Assembly: GCF_005876855.1 (NCBI RefSeq)
Contig: NZ_QLAE01000029.1
Span: 1-62,634 of the forward strand
Source of the DNA: Stutzerimonas nosocomialis
Lineage (GTDB): Bacteria > Pseudomonadota > Gammaproteobacteria > Pseudomonadales > Pseudomonadaceae
DNA: 62,634 nt
Reading direction: 5' to 3'
Of this stretch, positions 47,958 to 56,478 are shown in pieces. The first letter of the stretch is position 1; every line of letters starts with the position of its first letter. Below the pieces are notes generated by a model. It searched no databases. It was given only the letters and a program-made list of their open reading frames with translations, and was not told the DNA's origin. A program made the translations under genes and the position numbers.

Positions 47958-47967
47958 TTGTATACAA
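47958..47967. promoter_or_regulatory. GntR-type operator candidate upstream of puuE
   Basis: TTGTATACAA, a perfect 10-bp palindrome, 34 bases before the puuE start. The same core recurs at 48092 and 49237, so it is probably the binding site of the GntR-family protein coded at 49298. Confidence 0.7.
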
Positions 47968-48091
47968 ACTCAAAACGCTCTTGTAAACACTGGCTGGCGC
48001 GGACAGCGCCGGCGGTTCGTTCGAGTCAGAGGCTCGAATCAGGTCAAGGGCGCGGAATATGCAGCAGGAAACGGGCCAAGCCTCCATGAAC

Positions 48092-48101
48092 TTGTGTACA
48101 A
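48092..48101. promoter_or_regulatory. GntR-type operator candidate upstream of hiuH
   Basis: TTGTGTACAA shares the TTGT/ACAA arms of the site at 47958 and lies 93 bases before the chosen hiuH start. Its place argues against an upstream hiuH start that would put an operator inside the gene. Confidence 0.6.
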
Positions 48102-48193
48102 CTTGCGTAGCGAACTGTCCCATGGCTTGCGGTGGCGTGCTAGGCTCGGCCAAGGATCAGAACGAGGAGGGGGCGCCGCCGGTGCCCGAGGCG

Positions 48194-48547
48194 ATGGGAC
48201 GTTTGACCACACATGTACTGGATGCGACGCACGGCTGCCCGGGCCGGGCGATCAGGGTCGAGCTCTACCGCGTGGAGGGCGACAGGCTGGAGTTGCTGGC
48301 GCAGCGCGAGACCAACGACGACGGCCGTTGCGACGCGCCGCTGCTCGAAGGCGAGGCCTTTCGCACCGGGGTCTATCAGTTGCAGTTCGCTGCTGGGGAT
48401 TATTACCGGGAGCGCGGCGTCGAGCTGGGTGCGCAGCCGTTTCTCGACGTGGTCGTCCTGCGCTTCGGCATCAGTGCCGAGCAGCCGCACTACCATGTGC
48501 CGCTGCTGCTGTCGCCCTACAGTTATTCCACCTACCGCGGCAGCTAG
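48194..48547 (+). CDS. hiuH: 5-hydroxyisourate hydrolase (transthyretin-like)
   Basis: 117 residues. [17 protein letters not shown] and the closing YRGS tetrapeptide are the hallmarks of the HIU hydrolase family, with the active-site HVLD, R and [18 protein letters not shown]. It hydrolyses the product of PuuD. The start at 48194 fits the family and follows CGAGGCG. An open frame reaches back to 48086 with a cysteine-rich extension; I judge it non-coding because an operator lies in it. The gene is divergent from puuE, and its stop overlaps the stop of the convergent exporter gene. Confidence 0.9.
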   Translation: MGRLTTHVLDATHGCPGRAIRVELYRVEGDRLELLAQRETNDDGRCDAPLLEGEAFRTGVYQLQFAAGDYYRERGVELGAQPFLDVVVLRFGISAEQPHYHVPLLLSPYSYSTYRGS

Positions 48548-49170
48548 CGGCTCAGGAGCGAGGCCGCGCCGGCGCCCCCGAAGAGTGCAGCGCTGACCCG
48601 GTTGAACCAGGCCTGCCCCCGGCCGGTGCGCAGATAGCGCGCCGCGCCCCGGGCGCCCAGGCCGTAGCTGAGCTTGGCCAGCACGTCGATCACCGCCCAG
48701 GTCAGGATCATGATCAGCAGCTGGGGCAGGAAGGGCTGCTGCGCGGACAGGAACTGCGGCAGGAAGGCGGCGAAGAAGAGGATGTCCTTGGGATTGCTGG
48801 CGCCGAGGCCGAACGCCCGCCAGAACAGCGCGCCCACCCGAGGTGCCGGTAATGCGGTAGTCAGCGTGGGAGCCTGCTGCGCCTGGCGCGACTCACGCCA
48901 GCTCTGCCAGGCCAGGTAGAACAGGTAGAGCGCGCCGACGATCTTGAGCACGCCGAACAGACGCTCCGAGGCCAGCAGCAACGCCCCCAGCCCCAGGGCC
49001 GAGGCGCAGAGCAGCGAGATCGAGGCGGTGACGCCGCCCAGATAGGCGGGCCAGGAACGGCGCAGGCCGTAGTTCAGGCTGTTGCTGATCATCAGCAGGG
49101 ACAGCGGCCCCGGGATGAGAATCACCACCAGCGCTGCGCTGGCGAACAGCAGCCAGGTTTCAAGGGTCAT
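48544..49170 (-). CDS. LysE/RhtB-family exporter
   Basis: 208 residues with about six hydrophobic helices. [30 protein letters not shown] is the typical first loop of the RhtB family (P-G-P motif), [12 protein letters not shown] the next. Members export amino acids or other small metabolites. Inside the purine cluster it may remove a toxic base or intermediate; this is inference. It is divergent from gntR with a shared 127-base region that carries a GntR-type operator. Confidence 0.85.
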   Translation of the reverse strand: MTLETWLLFASAALVVILIPGPLSLLMISNSLNYGLRRSWPAYLGGVTASISLLCASALGLGALLLASERLFGVLKIVGALYLFYLAWQSWRESRQAQQAPTLTTALPAPRVGALFWRAFGLGASNPKDILFFAAFLPQFLSAQQPFLPQLLIMILTWAVIDVLAKLSYGLGARGAARYLRTGRGQAWFNRVSAALFGGAGAASLLSR

Positions 49171-49236
49171 GGGGAGGTCCGTAGGGTGGTGGGGAGTCGG
49201 CGCCGTGAAGATCGAGCGAGCACGGCGATTATGCGG

Positions 49237-49246
49237 CTGTATACAA
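49237..49246. promoter_or_regulatory. GntR-type operator candidate between the exporter gene and gntR
   Basis: CTGTATACAA matches nine of ten positions of the site at 47958. It lies 51 bases before the gntR start and 66 bases before the exporter start, fitting self-regulation and control of the exporter. Confidence 0.65.
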
Positions 49247-49297
49247 TCATTGCAACCGGCCGGCCAGACAGGTCCGGCCCATGAGACATGAAGCCCG

Positions 49298-50038
49298 ATG
49301 AGCGAACCGTTGCAACCTCCCGCCCGCGCGCGCGGTGCCCGTAGCCGTACGGAAACCCAGGACGACCGGGTCTATGCGCACATCTTCGATGCGATTCTCG
49401 AACAGCGCCTGGCCCCCGGCACGCGCTTGAGCGAAGAGACCCTGGGCGGCATCTTCGGCGTCAGCCGGACGATCATCCGCCGCGCCCTGTCGCGCCTGGC
49501 CCACGAGGGCGTGGTACTGCTGCGGCCCAATCGCGGTGCCGTGGTGGCCAGCCCCAGTGTCGAGGAGGCCCGGCAGATTCTTCACGCGCGCCGCCTGGTG
49601 GAGCGGGCGATCACTGAACTGGCGGCGACGCATGCCACCGCCGAGCAGCTCGACGGCTTGCGGCGCATGGTCAGCGAGGAACACGAGTGCTTCGCGCGTG
49701 GCGATCGCGGGGCCGGCATCCGCCTGTCCGGCGAGTTCCACCTCAAGCTCGCCGAGGCGGCGTGCAACGCACCACTGCTCAGCTTCCAGCGCAGCTTGGT
49801 GTCGCAGACCTCGCTGATCATCGCCCAGTACGAGGGACCGAGCCGTTCGCACTGCTCCTACGACGAGCACAGCCGGCTGATCGACGCCATCGCCTCGCGC
49901 GATGCCGAGCGGGCCGTGGCGCTGATGATGAGTCACATGGACCATATCGACAGCAAGCTCGAGCTGGACGATGACGGCGGCAGCGGCGACCTGCAGCAGG
50001 TCTTCTCCCACGTGATGCAAGGCCGCAAGCCGCGCTGA
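49298..50038 (+). CDS. GntR-family (FadR/FCD) regulator of purine catabolism
   Basis: 246 residues. A winged helix-turn-helix (TRLSEETLGGIFGVSRTIIRRALSRLAHEGVVLLRPNRGAVVAS) and a C-terminal FCD helical ligand domain with metal-type residues (SGEFHLKLAEAACN, SYDEHSRLIDAIASRD, MMSHMDHI). Such proteins usually repress catabolic genes until a ligand binds. Its place amid purine genes and the three TTGTATACAA-like sites make it the likely cluster regulator; the ligand is unknown. A recalled P. aeruginosa homologue lies in the same position. guaD follows on the other strand 5 bases later. Confidence 0.88.
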   Translation: MSEPLQPPARARGARSRTETQDDRVYAHIFDAILEQRLAPGTRLSEETLGGIFGVSRTIIRRALSRLAHEGVVLLRPNRGAVVASPSVEEARQILHARRLVERAITELAATHATAEQLDGLRRMVSEEHECFARGDRGAGIRLSGEFHLKLAEAACNAPLLSFQRSLVSQTSLIIAQYEGPSRSHCSYDEHSRLIDAIASRDAERAVALMMSHMDHIDSKLELDDDGGSGDLQQVFSHVMQGRKPR

Positions 50039-50043
50039 CCGCC

Positions 50044-51345
50044 CTAGCGGCGGTGGACCGACACGCCGGCGGCGAAGGTTTCACGTACCGCACGGTCGTC
50101 GCCGAGCATCATCAGCGCGAAGAGCCTTTCCGGCAGGCTGGTCGCCTGGGCGAGACGGTGGGCGATCAGCGGCGTGGCCTGGTAGTCGAGCACCACGAAG
50201 TCGGCGTCCTTGCCCGGTTGCAGGTTGCCGATGTGCTGATCCAGGTAGAGCGCCCGTGCGCCGCCCAGGGTGGCCAGGTACAGCGCCTTGAACGGGTCGA
50301 GCTTCTGGCCCTGCAACTGCAGCACCTTGTAGGCCTCGCTGAGGGTGGTCAGCTGGGAAAAGCTGGTGCCCCCGCCCACGTCGGTACCCAGGCCGACCCT
50401 TACGCCATGGGCTTCGAGCCTCGCCAGGTCGAGCAGGCCGCTGCCGAGGAACAGGTTGGAGGTGGGGCAGAAGGCGACCGCCGAACCGGCCTCGCCCAGG
50501 CGCCGGCATTCGTCGTCGCACAGGTGCAGCCCGTGGGCGAACACCGAACGGGCGCCCACCAGGCCGTGATGGTCGTAGACGTCCAGATAGCCGCGGCGCT
50601 CGGGGAACAGTGACCTGACCCATTCGACCTCCTGCCTGTTCTCGGAGATGTGGGTGTGCAGGTACAGGTCGGGGAATTCGCCCAGCAGCCTGCCGGCCAG
50701 CGCCAGCTGTTCCGGGGTGCTGGTCGGCGCGAAGCGCGGGGTGACGGCATAGTGCAGGCGACCCTTGCCATGCCAGCGCTCGATCAGCTCGCGGCTGTCG
50801 GCATAGCCTGTTTCCGGGGTGTCGGTGAGGTAATCCGGCGCGTTGCGGTCCATCAGCACCTTGCCGGCGATCATCCGCAGGTCGAGCTTCTCGGCCGCTT
50901 CGAAGAAGGCATCCACCGACTGCTTGTGCACCGTGCCGAACACCAGCGCGGTGGTGGTGCCGTTGCGCAGCAGCTCCTCGAGAAACAGCTTGGCCTGCTC
51001 GCGCGCATGTTCAGGGTCGGCGAAGCGGCCTTCGTTGGGAAAGGTGTAGGTTTCCAGCCAGTCCAGCAGCTGGGTGCCGTAGGAGCCCATCACCCCGACC
51101 TGCGGATAGTGGATATGGGTGTCGATGAAGCCCGGGGTGATCAGCGCGTCGGGGTATTCGACGAGCGCCGTGCCGGCCGGCAGGCTGGAGAGCAGATCCT
51201 CCGCCGCCCCGAGCCGCGCGACCTTGCCGTCTTCCACCAGCAGCAGGCCGTCCTCGAAGTACTCGTAGGACGCCTCGACACCCACCTCCCGCGGATCGGC
51301 GAGGCAGTGCAGAAGGGCGGCGCGAAAGGCTTTGGTGCGGGGCAT
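50044..51345 (-). CDS. guaD: Guanine deaminase
   Basis: 433 residues of the amidohydrolase fold. PGFIDTHIHYPQ carries the first metal histidines, LHTHISENRQEVEWV the third, HGLHL and GLGTDVGGGTSFS the later His and Asp. KAFRAALLHCLADPREVGVEASYEYFEDG is the start typical of Pseudomonas GuaD. It deaminates guanine to xanthine for XdhAB. The ATG at 51345 follows GAG by six bases; an in-frame TTG at 51363 is unlikely. A REP pair lies between it and xdhC. Confidence 0.95.
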   Translation of the reverse strand: MPRTKAFRAALLHCLADPREVGVEASYEYFEDGLLLVEDGKVARLGAAEDLLSSLPAGTALVEYPDALITPGFIDTHIHYPQVGVMGSYGTQLLDWLETYTFPNEGRFADPEHAREQAKLFLEELLRNGTTTALVFGTVHKQSVDAFFEAAEKLDLRMIAGKVLMDRNAPDYLTDTPETGYADSRELIERWHGKGRLHYAVTPRFAPTSTPEQLALAGRLLGEFPDLYLHTHISENRQEVEWVRSLFPERRGYLDVYDHHGLVGARSVFAHGLHLCDDECRRLGEAGSAVAFCPTSNLFLGSGLLDLARLEAHGVRVGLGTDVGGGTSFSQLTTLSEAYKVLQLQGQKLDPFKALYLATLGGARALYLDQHIGNLQPGKDADFVVLDYQATPLIAHRLAQATSLPERLFALMMLGDDRAVRETFAAGVSVHRR

Positions 51346-51379
51346 GGCGTTCTCGTCAGGCAATGGTCGTAGTGGTGTT

Positions 51380-51447
51380 TGTGGGGAGCGGTCTTGACCG
51401 CGATTGGGCGCGGTGCGTGGTATTCGCGGTCGAGACCGCGCCCACGG
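51380..51447. repeat. Inverted pair of REP elements
   Basis: GTGGGGAGCGGTCTTGACCGCGA (from 51381) faces TCGCGGTCGAGACCGCGCCCAC (to about 51445). This is a typical Pseudomonas REP doublet between guaD and xdhC and forms a long hairpin in either transcript. Confidence 0.8.
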
Positions 51448-51459
51448 GTTCGTATGGTT

Positions 51460-52293
51460 TCAGCTTCGGCGCGAGGCCGGTATGAGCATCGGCAGGGGTC
51501 GTTCGCCGTCCTGGGACTTTTCGCCGAAGCGGGCGTTGTAGGTGGCGATGATTTCTCCGGCGATGGACACCGCGATCTCGACCGGCAGCTTGCCCTTGAC
51601 CTCGGCGATGCCCATCGGACAGCGCATGCGCGCCAGCGCCTCGGGTCGTACGCCGCGATCGCGCAGGCGGTGCTCGAACTTGGCGCGTTTGCTCTTCGAG
51701 CCGATCAGGCCGAAATAGGTGAAGTCGTTGCGGGCGAGGATCGCCTCGGTCAGTTCCAGGTCCAGCCGGTGATCGTGGGTCATGACGATGAAGTAGCTGC
51801 CGGCGGGCAGGTTCGCCACTTCGTCGACCACCTCGTCGTCGACCCGGCACTCGACCCCCTGTGGGACCTGCGCCGGGAATTCGGCTGCCCGCGAGTCGAT
51901 CCAGCGCACCCGGCACGGCAGCGCGGCGAGCAGCGGCACCAGGGCGCGGCCGACGTGGCCGGCGCCGAACACGGCGATGTGCGCCTGCGGCTGGCCCATG
52001 GGTTCGAACAGCAGCACGGTGGCGCCCCCGCAGCACTGGCCGAGGCTGGCGCCCAGGGAGAAACGCTCCAGGCGGGTTTCGCGCGTGCGCTGTTCCAGCA
52101 TTTCATGCGCGATCTGCTGCGCCTTGTATTCGAGATGACCGCCGCCGATGGTGTCGTACAGCCGCTCGCGGCTGACCACCATCTTCGAGCCCGCATTGCG
52201 CGGCGTGGAGCCGCGCTCTTCGATGATGGTCACCAGCACACAGGGTTCGCCCTTGTGCTGCAGCTCGGCGAGGGCGTCGATCCAGCTGTTCAT
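51460..52293 (-). CDS. xdhC: Xanthine dehydrogenase accessory factor XdhC
   Basis: 277 residues. MNSWIDALAELQHKGEPCVLVTIIEERGSTPRNAGSKMVV is the XdhC start, IGGGHLEYKA and GQCCGG the conserved core with a Cys pair, and FGAGHVGRALVPLL a Rossmann motif. XdhC sulfurates and delivers the molybdenum cofactor to XdhB. I chose the ATG at 52293 (GGAG seven bases upstream) over the one at 52347. It lies 179 bases after xdhB, with a REP block between. Confidence 0.94.
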   Translation of the reverse strand: MNSWIDALAELQHKGEPCVLVTIIEERGSTPRNAGSKMVVSRERLYDTIGGGHLEYKAQQIAHEMLEQRTRETRLERFSLGASLGQCCGGATVLLFEPMGQPQAHIAVFGAGHVGRALVPLLAALPCRVRWIDSRAAEFPAQVPQGVECRVDDEVVDEVANLPAGSYFIVMTHDHRLDLELTEAILARNDFTYFGLIGSKSKRAKFEHRLRDRGVRPEALARMRCPMGIAEVKGKLPVEIAVSIAGEIIATYNARFGEKSQDGERPLPMLIPASRRS

Positions 52294-52356
52294 CTCTGTT
52301 CTCCGATGCCCCGAGGCATGCGTTTGCGGTGTCATATTCGCGTTCAAGACCCGTCC

Positions 52357-52476
52357 GTAGGGTGGAAACCGCGAAGCGTTTCCACCTGTAATCTCTTAGG
52401 GGAAACCGCGAAGCGTCTTCCACCAAAGCGATCCTGTCGCGCCGGTGGCGGACAAGCAGAGCGTTGTCCACCCTAG
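52357..52476. repeat. REP-like block of three gtagggtgga units
   Basis: Three units: GTAGGGTGGAAACCGCGAAG...TTTCCACC (52357-52386), a decayed one (52399-52424), and GGTGGCGGACAAGCAGAGCGTTGTCCACCCTAG (52444-52476). Each is a hairpin. The type is common in P. stutzeri relatives. The last unit supplies the xdhB stop codon at 52473-52475. Confidence 0.75.
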
Positions 52477-54863
52477 GCCGGGGTCGTTTCCGGTGCTGCG
52501 GACTGACTCGCCGCCTGCTTCAACCTGCGCATCTGCTCGACGCCCCAGAGCACCCGTTCCGGCGTCGCCGGCGCGTCGATTTTCGGTTGCACCCGGTAGT
52601 CGGCGAGGCTGGCGACGGCGTCCTTGATGGCGCACCACACCGAAATGCCCAGCATGAACGGCGGTTCGCCCACGGCCTTGGAATGGAACACGGTGTCTTC
52701 CGGATTCTTGCGGTTTTCCACCAGCTTCACCCGCAGGTCCAGCGGCATGTCGGCCACGGCGGGAATCTTGTAGCTGGCCGGGCCCGCCGTCATCAGCCGG
52801 CCCTTGTCGTTCCACACCAGCTCTTCCATGGTCAGCCAGCCCAGCCCCTGGACGAAACCGCCCTCGACCTGGCCGATGTCGATGGCCGGGTTCAGCGAGG
52901 CGCCGACATCGTGCAGGATGTCACTGCGCAGCAGCCGGTACTCGCCCGTCAGGGTGTCGATGACCACCTCCGAGCAGGCCGCGCCGTACGCGTAGTAATA
53001 GAACGGCCGGCCACGGGCCAGGCTGCGGTCGTAGTGGATCTTGGGCGTGCGATAGAAGCCGGTGGCCGAAAGCGAGACCTGCCCGACGTAGGCTTGCTGG
53101 ATCAGCTGTTCGAAGCCGATGTACTGGTCGCGCAGGCGCACCTGCCCGTTGCTGAATTCGATGTCTTCCTCGTACAGCTGCCAGTGGCGCGCGGCGAACT
53201 CGATCAGCCGCTGCCTGATGGTCTGCGCCGCGTTCTGCGCGGCCTTGCCGTTGAGGTCCGCGCCGCTCGATGCGGCGGTCGGCGAGGTGTTGGGCACCTT
53301 GTCGGTGTTGGTCGCGGTGATCTGGATGCGCTCGACCTCGACCTGGAACACTTCCGCCACCACCTGCGCGACCTTGATGTTCAGCCCCTGGCCCATCTCG
53401 GTGCCGCCGTGGTTCAGGTGGATGCTGCCGTCGGTGTAGACGTGGATCAGCGCACCGGCCTGGTTGAGGAAGCTCGCGGTGAAGCTGATGCCGAATTTCA
53501 CCGGCGTGAGCGCCAGGCCCTTCTTCAGGATCGGGCTGGCGGCGTTGAAGGCCCGAATCTCCTCGCGGCGGCGCGCATATTCGGCGCTGGCTTCGAGCTC
53601 GGCGGTCATTTCCTCGAGCATGTTGTGCTCGACGGTCTGGTAGTAATGGGTGACGTTGCGCTCGGTCTTGCCGTAGTAGTTGGCCTTGCGCACCTCGAGC
53701 GGGTCCTTGCCCAGCTCGCGGGCGATGGCGTCCATGATCTCTTCGATGGCGACCATCCCTTGCGGGCCGCCGAAGCCGCGGTAGGCGGTGTTCGAGGCCG
53801 TGTTGGTCTTGCAGCGATGGCCGTGGATGGTGGCATCGCCCAGGTAGTAGGCGTTGTCGGCGTGGAACATGGCGCGGTCGACGATCGAGCCCGAGAGGTC
53901 GGCCGAATAGCCGCAGTTGCCGGCCAGGTCGATCTGCACGCCATGCAGGCGCCCGCTGTCGTCGAAGCCGACGTCGTATTCGACATGGAATGGGTGGCGC
54001 TTGCCGGTCATCTGCATGTCTTCGTTGCGTGGCAGGCGCATCTTTGTCGGTCGCCCGGTCAGGTGCGCGACCACCGCGCACAGGCACGCCGGGCCGGCGG
54101 CCTGGGTTTCCTTGCCGCCGAAGCCGCCCCCCATGCGGCGCATGTCGATGACGATCCTGTTCATCGGCACGCCGAGCACTTCGGCCACCAGCTTCTGCAC
54201 CTCGGTGGGGTTCTGCGTCGAGGTGTAGACGATCATGCCGCCGTCTTCGGTGGGCATTACCGAGGAAATCTGGGTTTCGAGGTAGAAGTGTTCCTGTCCG
54301 CCGATGTGCAGGCTGCCCTGCAGCCGGCGCGGCGCGGTCGCCAGCGCGGCGCTGGAGTCGCCGCGCGCGTGGGTGTGGCTGTCGAGGACGAAGTGCTTCT
54401 TGCGCAGCGCTTCCACCACGTCGAGCACCGGCTCCAAGTCCTCGTACTCGATGATCGCGGCCATCGCCGCCTTGCGCGCGGTGTCCAGGCTGTCGGCCGC
54501 CACGGCGATCACCGGCTGGCCGACGAACTCGACCTTGCCGTCGGCCAGCAGCGGGTCGCCACCCACCAGCGGGCCGATGTCCAGCTGGCCGGGCACGTCC
54601 TGGCTGGTGATGGCGATGGCCACGCCCTCGAAGGCATAGCAGGGCGAGACGTCGATGCGGGTGATGCGCGCGTGGGCGCGCTCGCTCATGCGGGCGTAGA
54701 CGTGCAGCTGGTTGGGAAATTCGAGGCGGTCGTCGACGTAGATGGCCTCGCCGCTGACGTGCTTGGGCGCGCTGTCGTGGCGCACGCTCTTGCCGACGCC
54801 GGTGACCAGATCCTGCCTGAACAGCTCGGCGATCTCTTCCTGGCTTCTGGTAGGGCTATGCAT
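52473..54863 (-). CDS. xdhB: Xanthine dehydrogenase molybdenum-binding subunit
   Basis: 796 residues. The molybdopterin-binding signatures are all present: GQEHFYLE, RRMGGGFGGKE, TAYRGFGGPQG and, near the end, GEPPFMLG with the catalytic glutamate. It hydroxylates hypoxanthine to xanthine and xanthine to urate. The start overlaps the xdhA stop by eight bases. The C-terminal tail (ASQSAAPETTPA) is low in complexity and runs into a REP-like repeat that provides its stop codon. Confidence 0.97.
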   Translation of the reverse strand: MHSPTRSQEEIAELFRQDLVTGVGKSVRHDSAPKHVSGEAIYVDDRLEFPNQLHVYARMSERAHARITRIDVSPCYAFEGVAIAITSQDVPGQLDIGPLVGGDPLLADGKVEFVGQPVIAVAADSLDTARKAAMAAIIEYEDLEPVLDVVEALRKKHFVLDSHTHARGDSSAALATAPRRLQGSLHIGGQEHFYLETQISSVMPTEDGGMIVYTSTQNPTEVQKLVAEVLGVPMNRIVIDMRRMGGGFGGKETQAAGPACLCAVVAHLTGRPTKMRLPRNEDMQMTGKRHPFHVEYDVGFDDSGRLHGVQIDLAGNCGYSADLSGSIVDRAMFHADNAYYLGDATIHGHRCKTNTASNTAYRGFGGPQGMVAIEEIMDAIARELGKDPLEVRKANYYGKTERNVTHYYQTVEHNMLEEMTAELEASAEYARRREEIRAFNAASPILKKGLALTPVKFGISFTASFLNQAGALIHVYTDGSIHLNHGGTEMGQGLNIKVAQVVAEVFQVEVERIQITATNTDKVPNTSPTAASSGADLNGKAAQNAAQTIRQRLIEFAARHWQLYEEDIEFSNGQVRLRDQYIGFEQLIQQAYVGQVSLSATGFYRTPKIHYDRSLARGRPFYYYAYGAACSEVVIDTLTGEYRLLRSDILHDVGASLNPAIDIGQVEGGFVQGLGWLTMEELVWNDKGRLMTAGPASYKIPAVADMPLDLRVKLVENRKNPEDTVFHSKAVGEPPFMLGISVWCAIKDAVASLADYRVQPKIDAPATPERVLWGVEQMRRLKQAASQSAAPETTPA

Positions 54864-56310
54864 AGGCGGTCACCCGGGTCTCGTAGCTGTGCGGCTGCGC
54901 TTCGTGGAAGCATTTGCGCAGCAGGTTCTGGGCCACCAGCAGGCGGTATTCGCGGCTGGCGCGGAAGTCGCTGAGCGGCGTGAAGTCATCGGCCAGGGCC
55001 GTGCAGGCGCGCTCGATCGAGTCGATGTCGAATGGCATTCCCCACAGGGCCTGTTCGCACGCCAGGGCGCGCTTGGGGATAGCCGCCATGCCGCCGAAGG
55101 CGATCCGGGCCTGGCTGACCCGGCCGTTTTCGAGCGTCAGCGCGAAGGCCGCGCAGACCGCGGAGATGTCGTCGTCCAGGCGCTTGGAGACCTTGTAGGC
55201 GCGCAGCGTCTGGCCGGGTCGTGGGCGCGGCACGATGATCTTCTCGATGAATTCGCCGCTCTGGCGTGCGGTCACCCGGTAGTCGATGAAGTAGTCCTCC
55301 AGGGCCAGCGTGCGGCGAGCGCTGCCCTGGCGCAGCACCAGTTGCGCGCCCAGGGCGATCAGCAGGGGCGGCGAGTCGCCGATCGGCGAGGCATTGCCGA
55401 TGTTGCCGCCCAGCGTGCCCTGGTTGCGGATCTGCAGCGAGGCGAAGCGCTGCAGCAGTTCGCCGAAATCGGGGTAGTCGTGGGCCAGTGCTTCGTAGCA
55501 GTCGGTCAGCGGGGCGGCGGCGCCGATCTCGATCTGCTCGGCGCCGACCTCGACGGTCTTCATCTCGGCGATGTGGCCGAGGTGGATCATCACCGGCAGG
55601 GTGCGGTGCAGCTGGGTCACTTCCAGGGCGAGATCGGTGCCGCCGGCGAGCAGGCGGGCCTCGGGGTTGGCGCTGTAGAGCTCGGCGAGGTCGGCGACCG
55701 TCAGTGGCGACAGGCAGCGGTTGCCGCCGGTTTCCAGGGTCGCCGTCTCGCGTGGAGCGATGGCCTTGAGCTGGGCGAGGGTTTCCGCTTCGCGGGCATC
55801 GAACGGGTCCGGCTGCGCCTGGCCGCACGCCTGCTCGGCGGCGCAGAGGATCGGCCGGTAACCGGTGCAGCGGCACAGGTTGCCGGCCAGCGCCTCGTGG
55901 GTGGCGGCCTTGTCGTAACCGTTGCGCTGGGCCTTCTGCAGCGCGAACAGGCTCATCACGAAGCCGGGGGTGCAGAAGCCGCACTGCGAGCCATGGCAGT
56001 CGACCATCGCCTGCTGGACGGCATGCAACCGCCCCTGGTGCTTGAGATCCTCAACGGTGATCAGCTGCTTGCCGTGCAGCGCCGGGACGAAGGTCAGGCA
56101 GGCGTTGAGGGTGCGGTAGCGCAGGCGCTCGGCGCCCTCCGGACCGGTCGGTTCGGCCACCACCACGGTGCAGGCGCCGCAGTCCCCCGAGGCGCAGCCT
56201 TCCTTGGTGCCGGTCTTGCCCAGCCGTTGGCGAAGGTAGGTCAGCACCGTGGTGTTGGGGTCCAGCGCCTGCTCGCTGCGCAGTGTTCGGTTGAGTAGAA
56301 ACTGGATCAC
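54856..56310 (-). CDS. xdhA: Xanthine dehydrogenase iron-sulfur/FAD subunit
   Basis: 484 residues. Two [2Fe-2S] domains (GCASGDCGACTVVV, then CHGSQCGFCTPGFV and NLCRCTGYRP), then the FAD domain (ARLLAGGTDLALEV, LGGNIGNASPIGDSPP). It carries electrons from the molybdenum site in XdhB to NAD. It starts with GTG at 56310, four bases after AGGAGG; an in-frame extension to 56379 is open but lacks the right alignment. Overlaps xdhB by eight bases. Confidence 0.96.
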   Translation of the reverse strand: MIQFLLNRTLRSEQALDPNTTVLTYLRQRLGKTGTKEGCASGDCGACTVVVAEPTGPEGAERLRYRTLNACLTFVPALHGKQLITVEDLKHQGRLHAVQQAMVDCHGSQCGFCTPGFVMSLFALQKAQRNGYDKAATHEALAGNLCRCTGYRPILCAAEQACGQAQPDPFDAREAETLAQLKAIAPRETATLETGGNRCLSPLTVADLAELYSANPEARLLAGGTDLALEVTQLHRTLPVMIHLGHIAEMKTVEVGAEQIEIGAAAPLTDCYEALAHDYPDFGELLQRFASLQIRNQGTLGGNIGNASPIGDSPPLLIALGAQLVLRQGSARRTLALEDYFIDYRVTARQSGEFIEKIIVPRPRPGQTLRAYKVSKRLDDDISAVCAAFALTLENGRVSQARIAFGGMAAIPKRALACEQALWGMPFDIDSIERACTALADDFTPLSDFRASREYRLLVAQNLLRKCFHEAQPHSYETRVTAYA

Positions 56311-56385
56311 AAGGCCTCCTCGGTGCTGCTCTTCTGGCTCGCTTGCGGCGAATCTAGTGCTGGCTGACTTTGGGGTCAATAAATT

Positions 56386-56401
56386 CTGACTTAAAAGTCA
56401 G
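56386..56401. promoter_or_regulatory. 16-bp palindrome upstream of xdhA
   Basis: CTGACTT-AA-AAGTCAG, perfect arms, 76 bases before the xdhA start in an AT-rich patch. A lone CTGACTT half-site lies at 56364-56370. It differs from the TTGTATACAA sites, so xdhABC may answer to another regulator. Confidence 0.5.
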
Positions 56402-56478
56402 GTTGGCGTCCGTGCCTTGGCGTCGGCGGCCAGGGCGATCTCGCCGGGCCGCGCAACAGGGTCAACAGAGAGTCTGGC

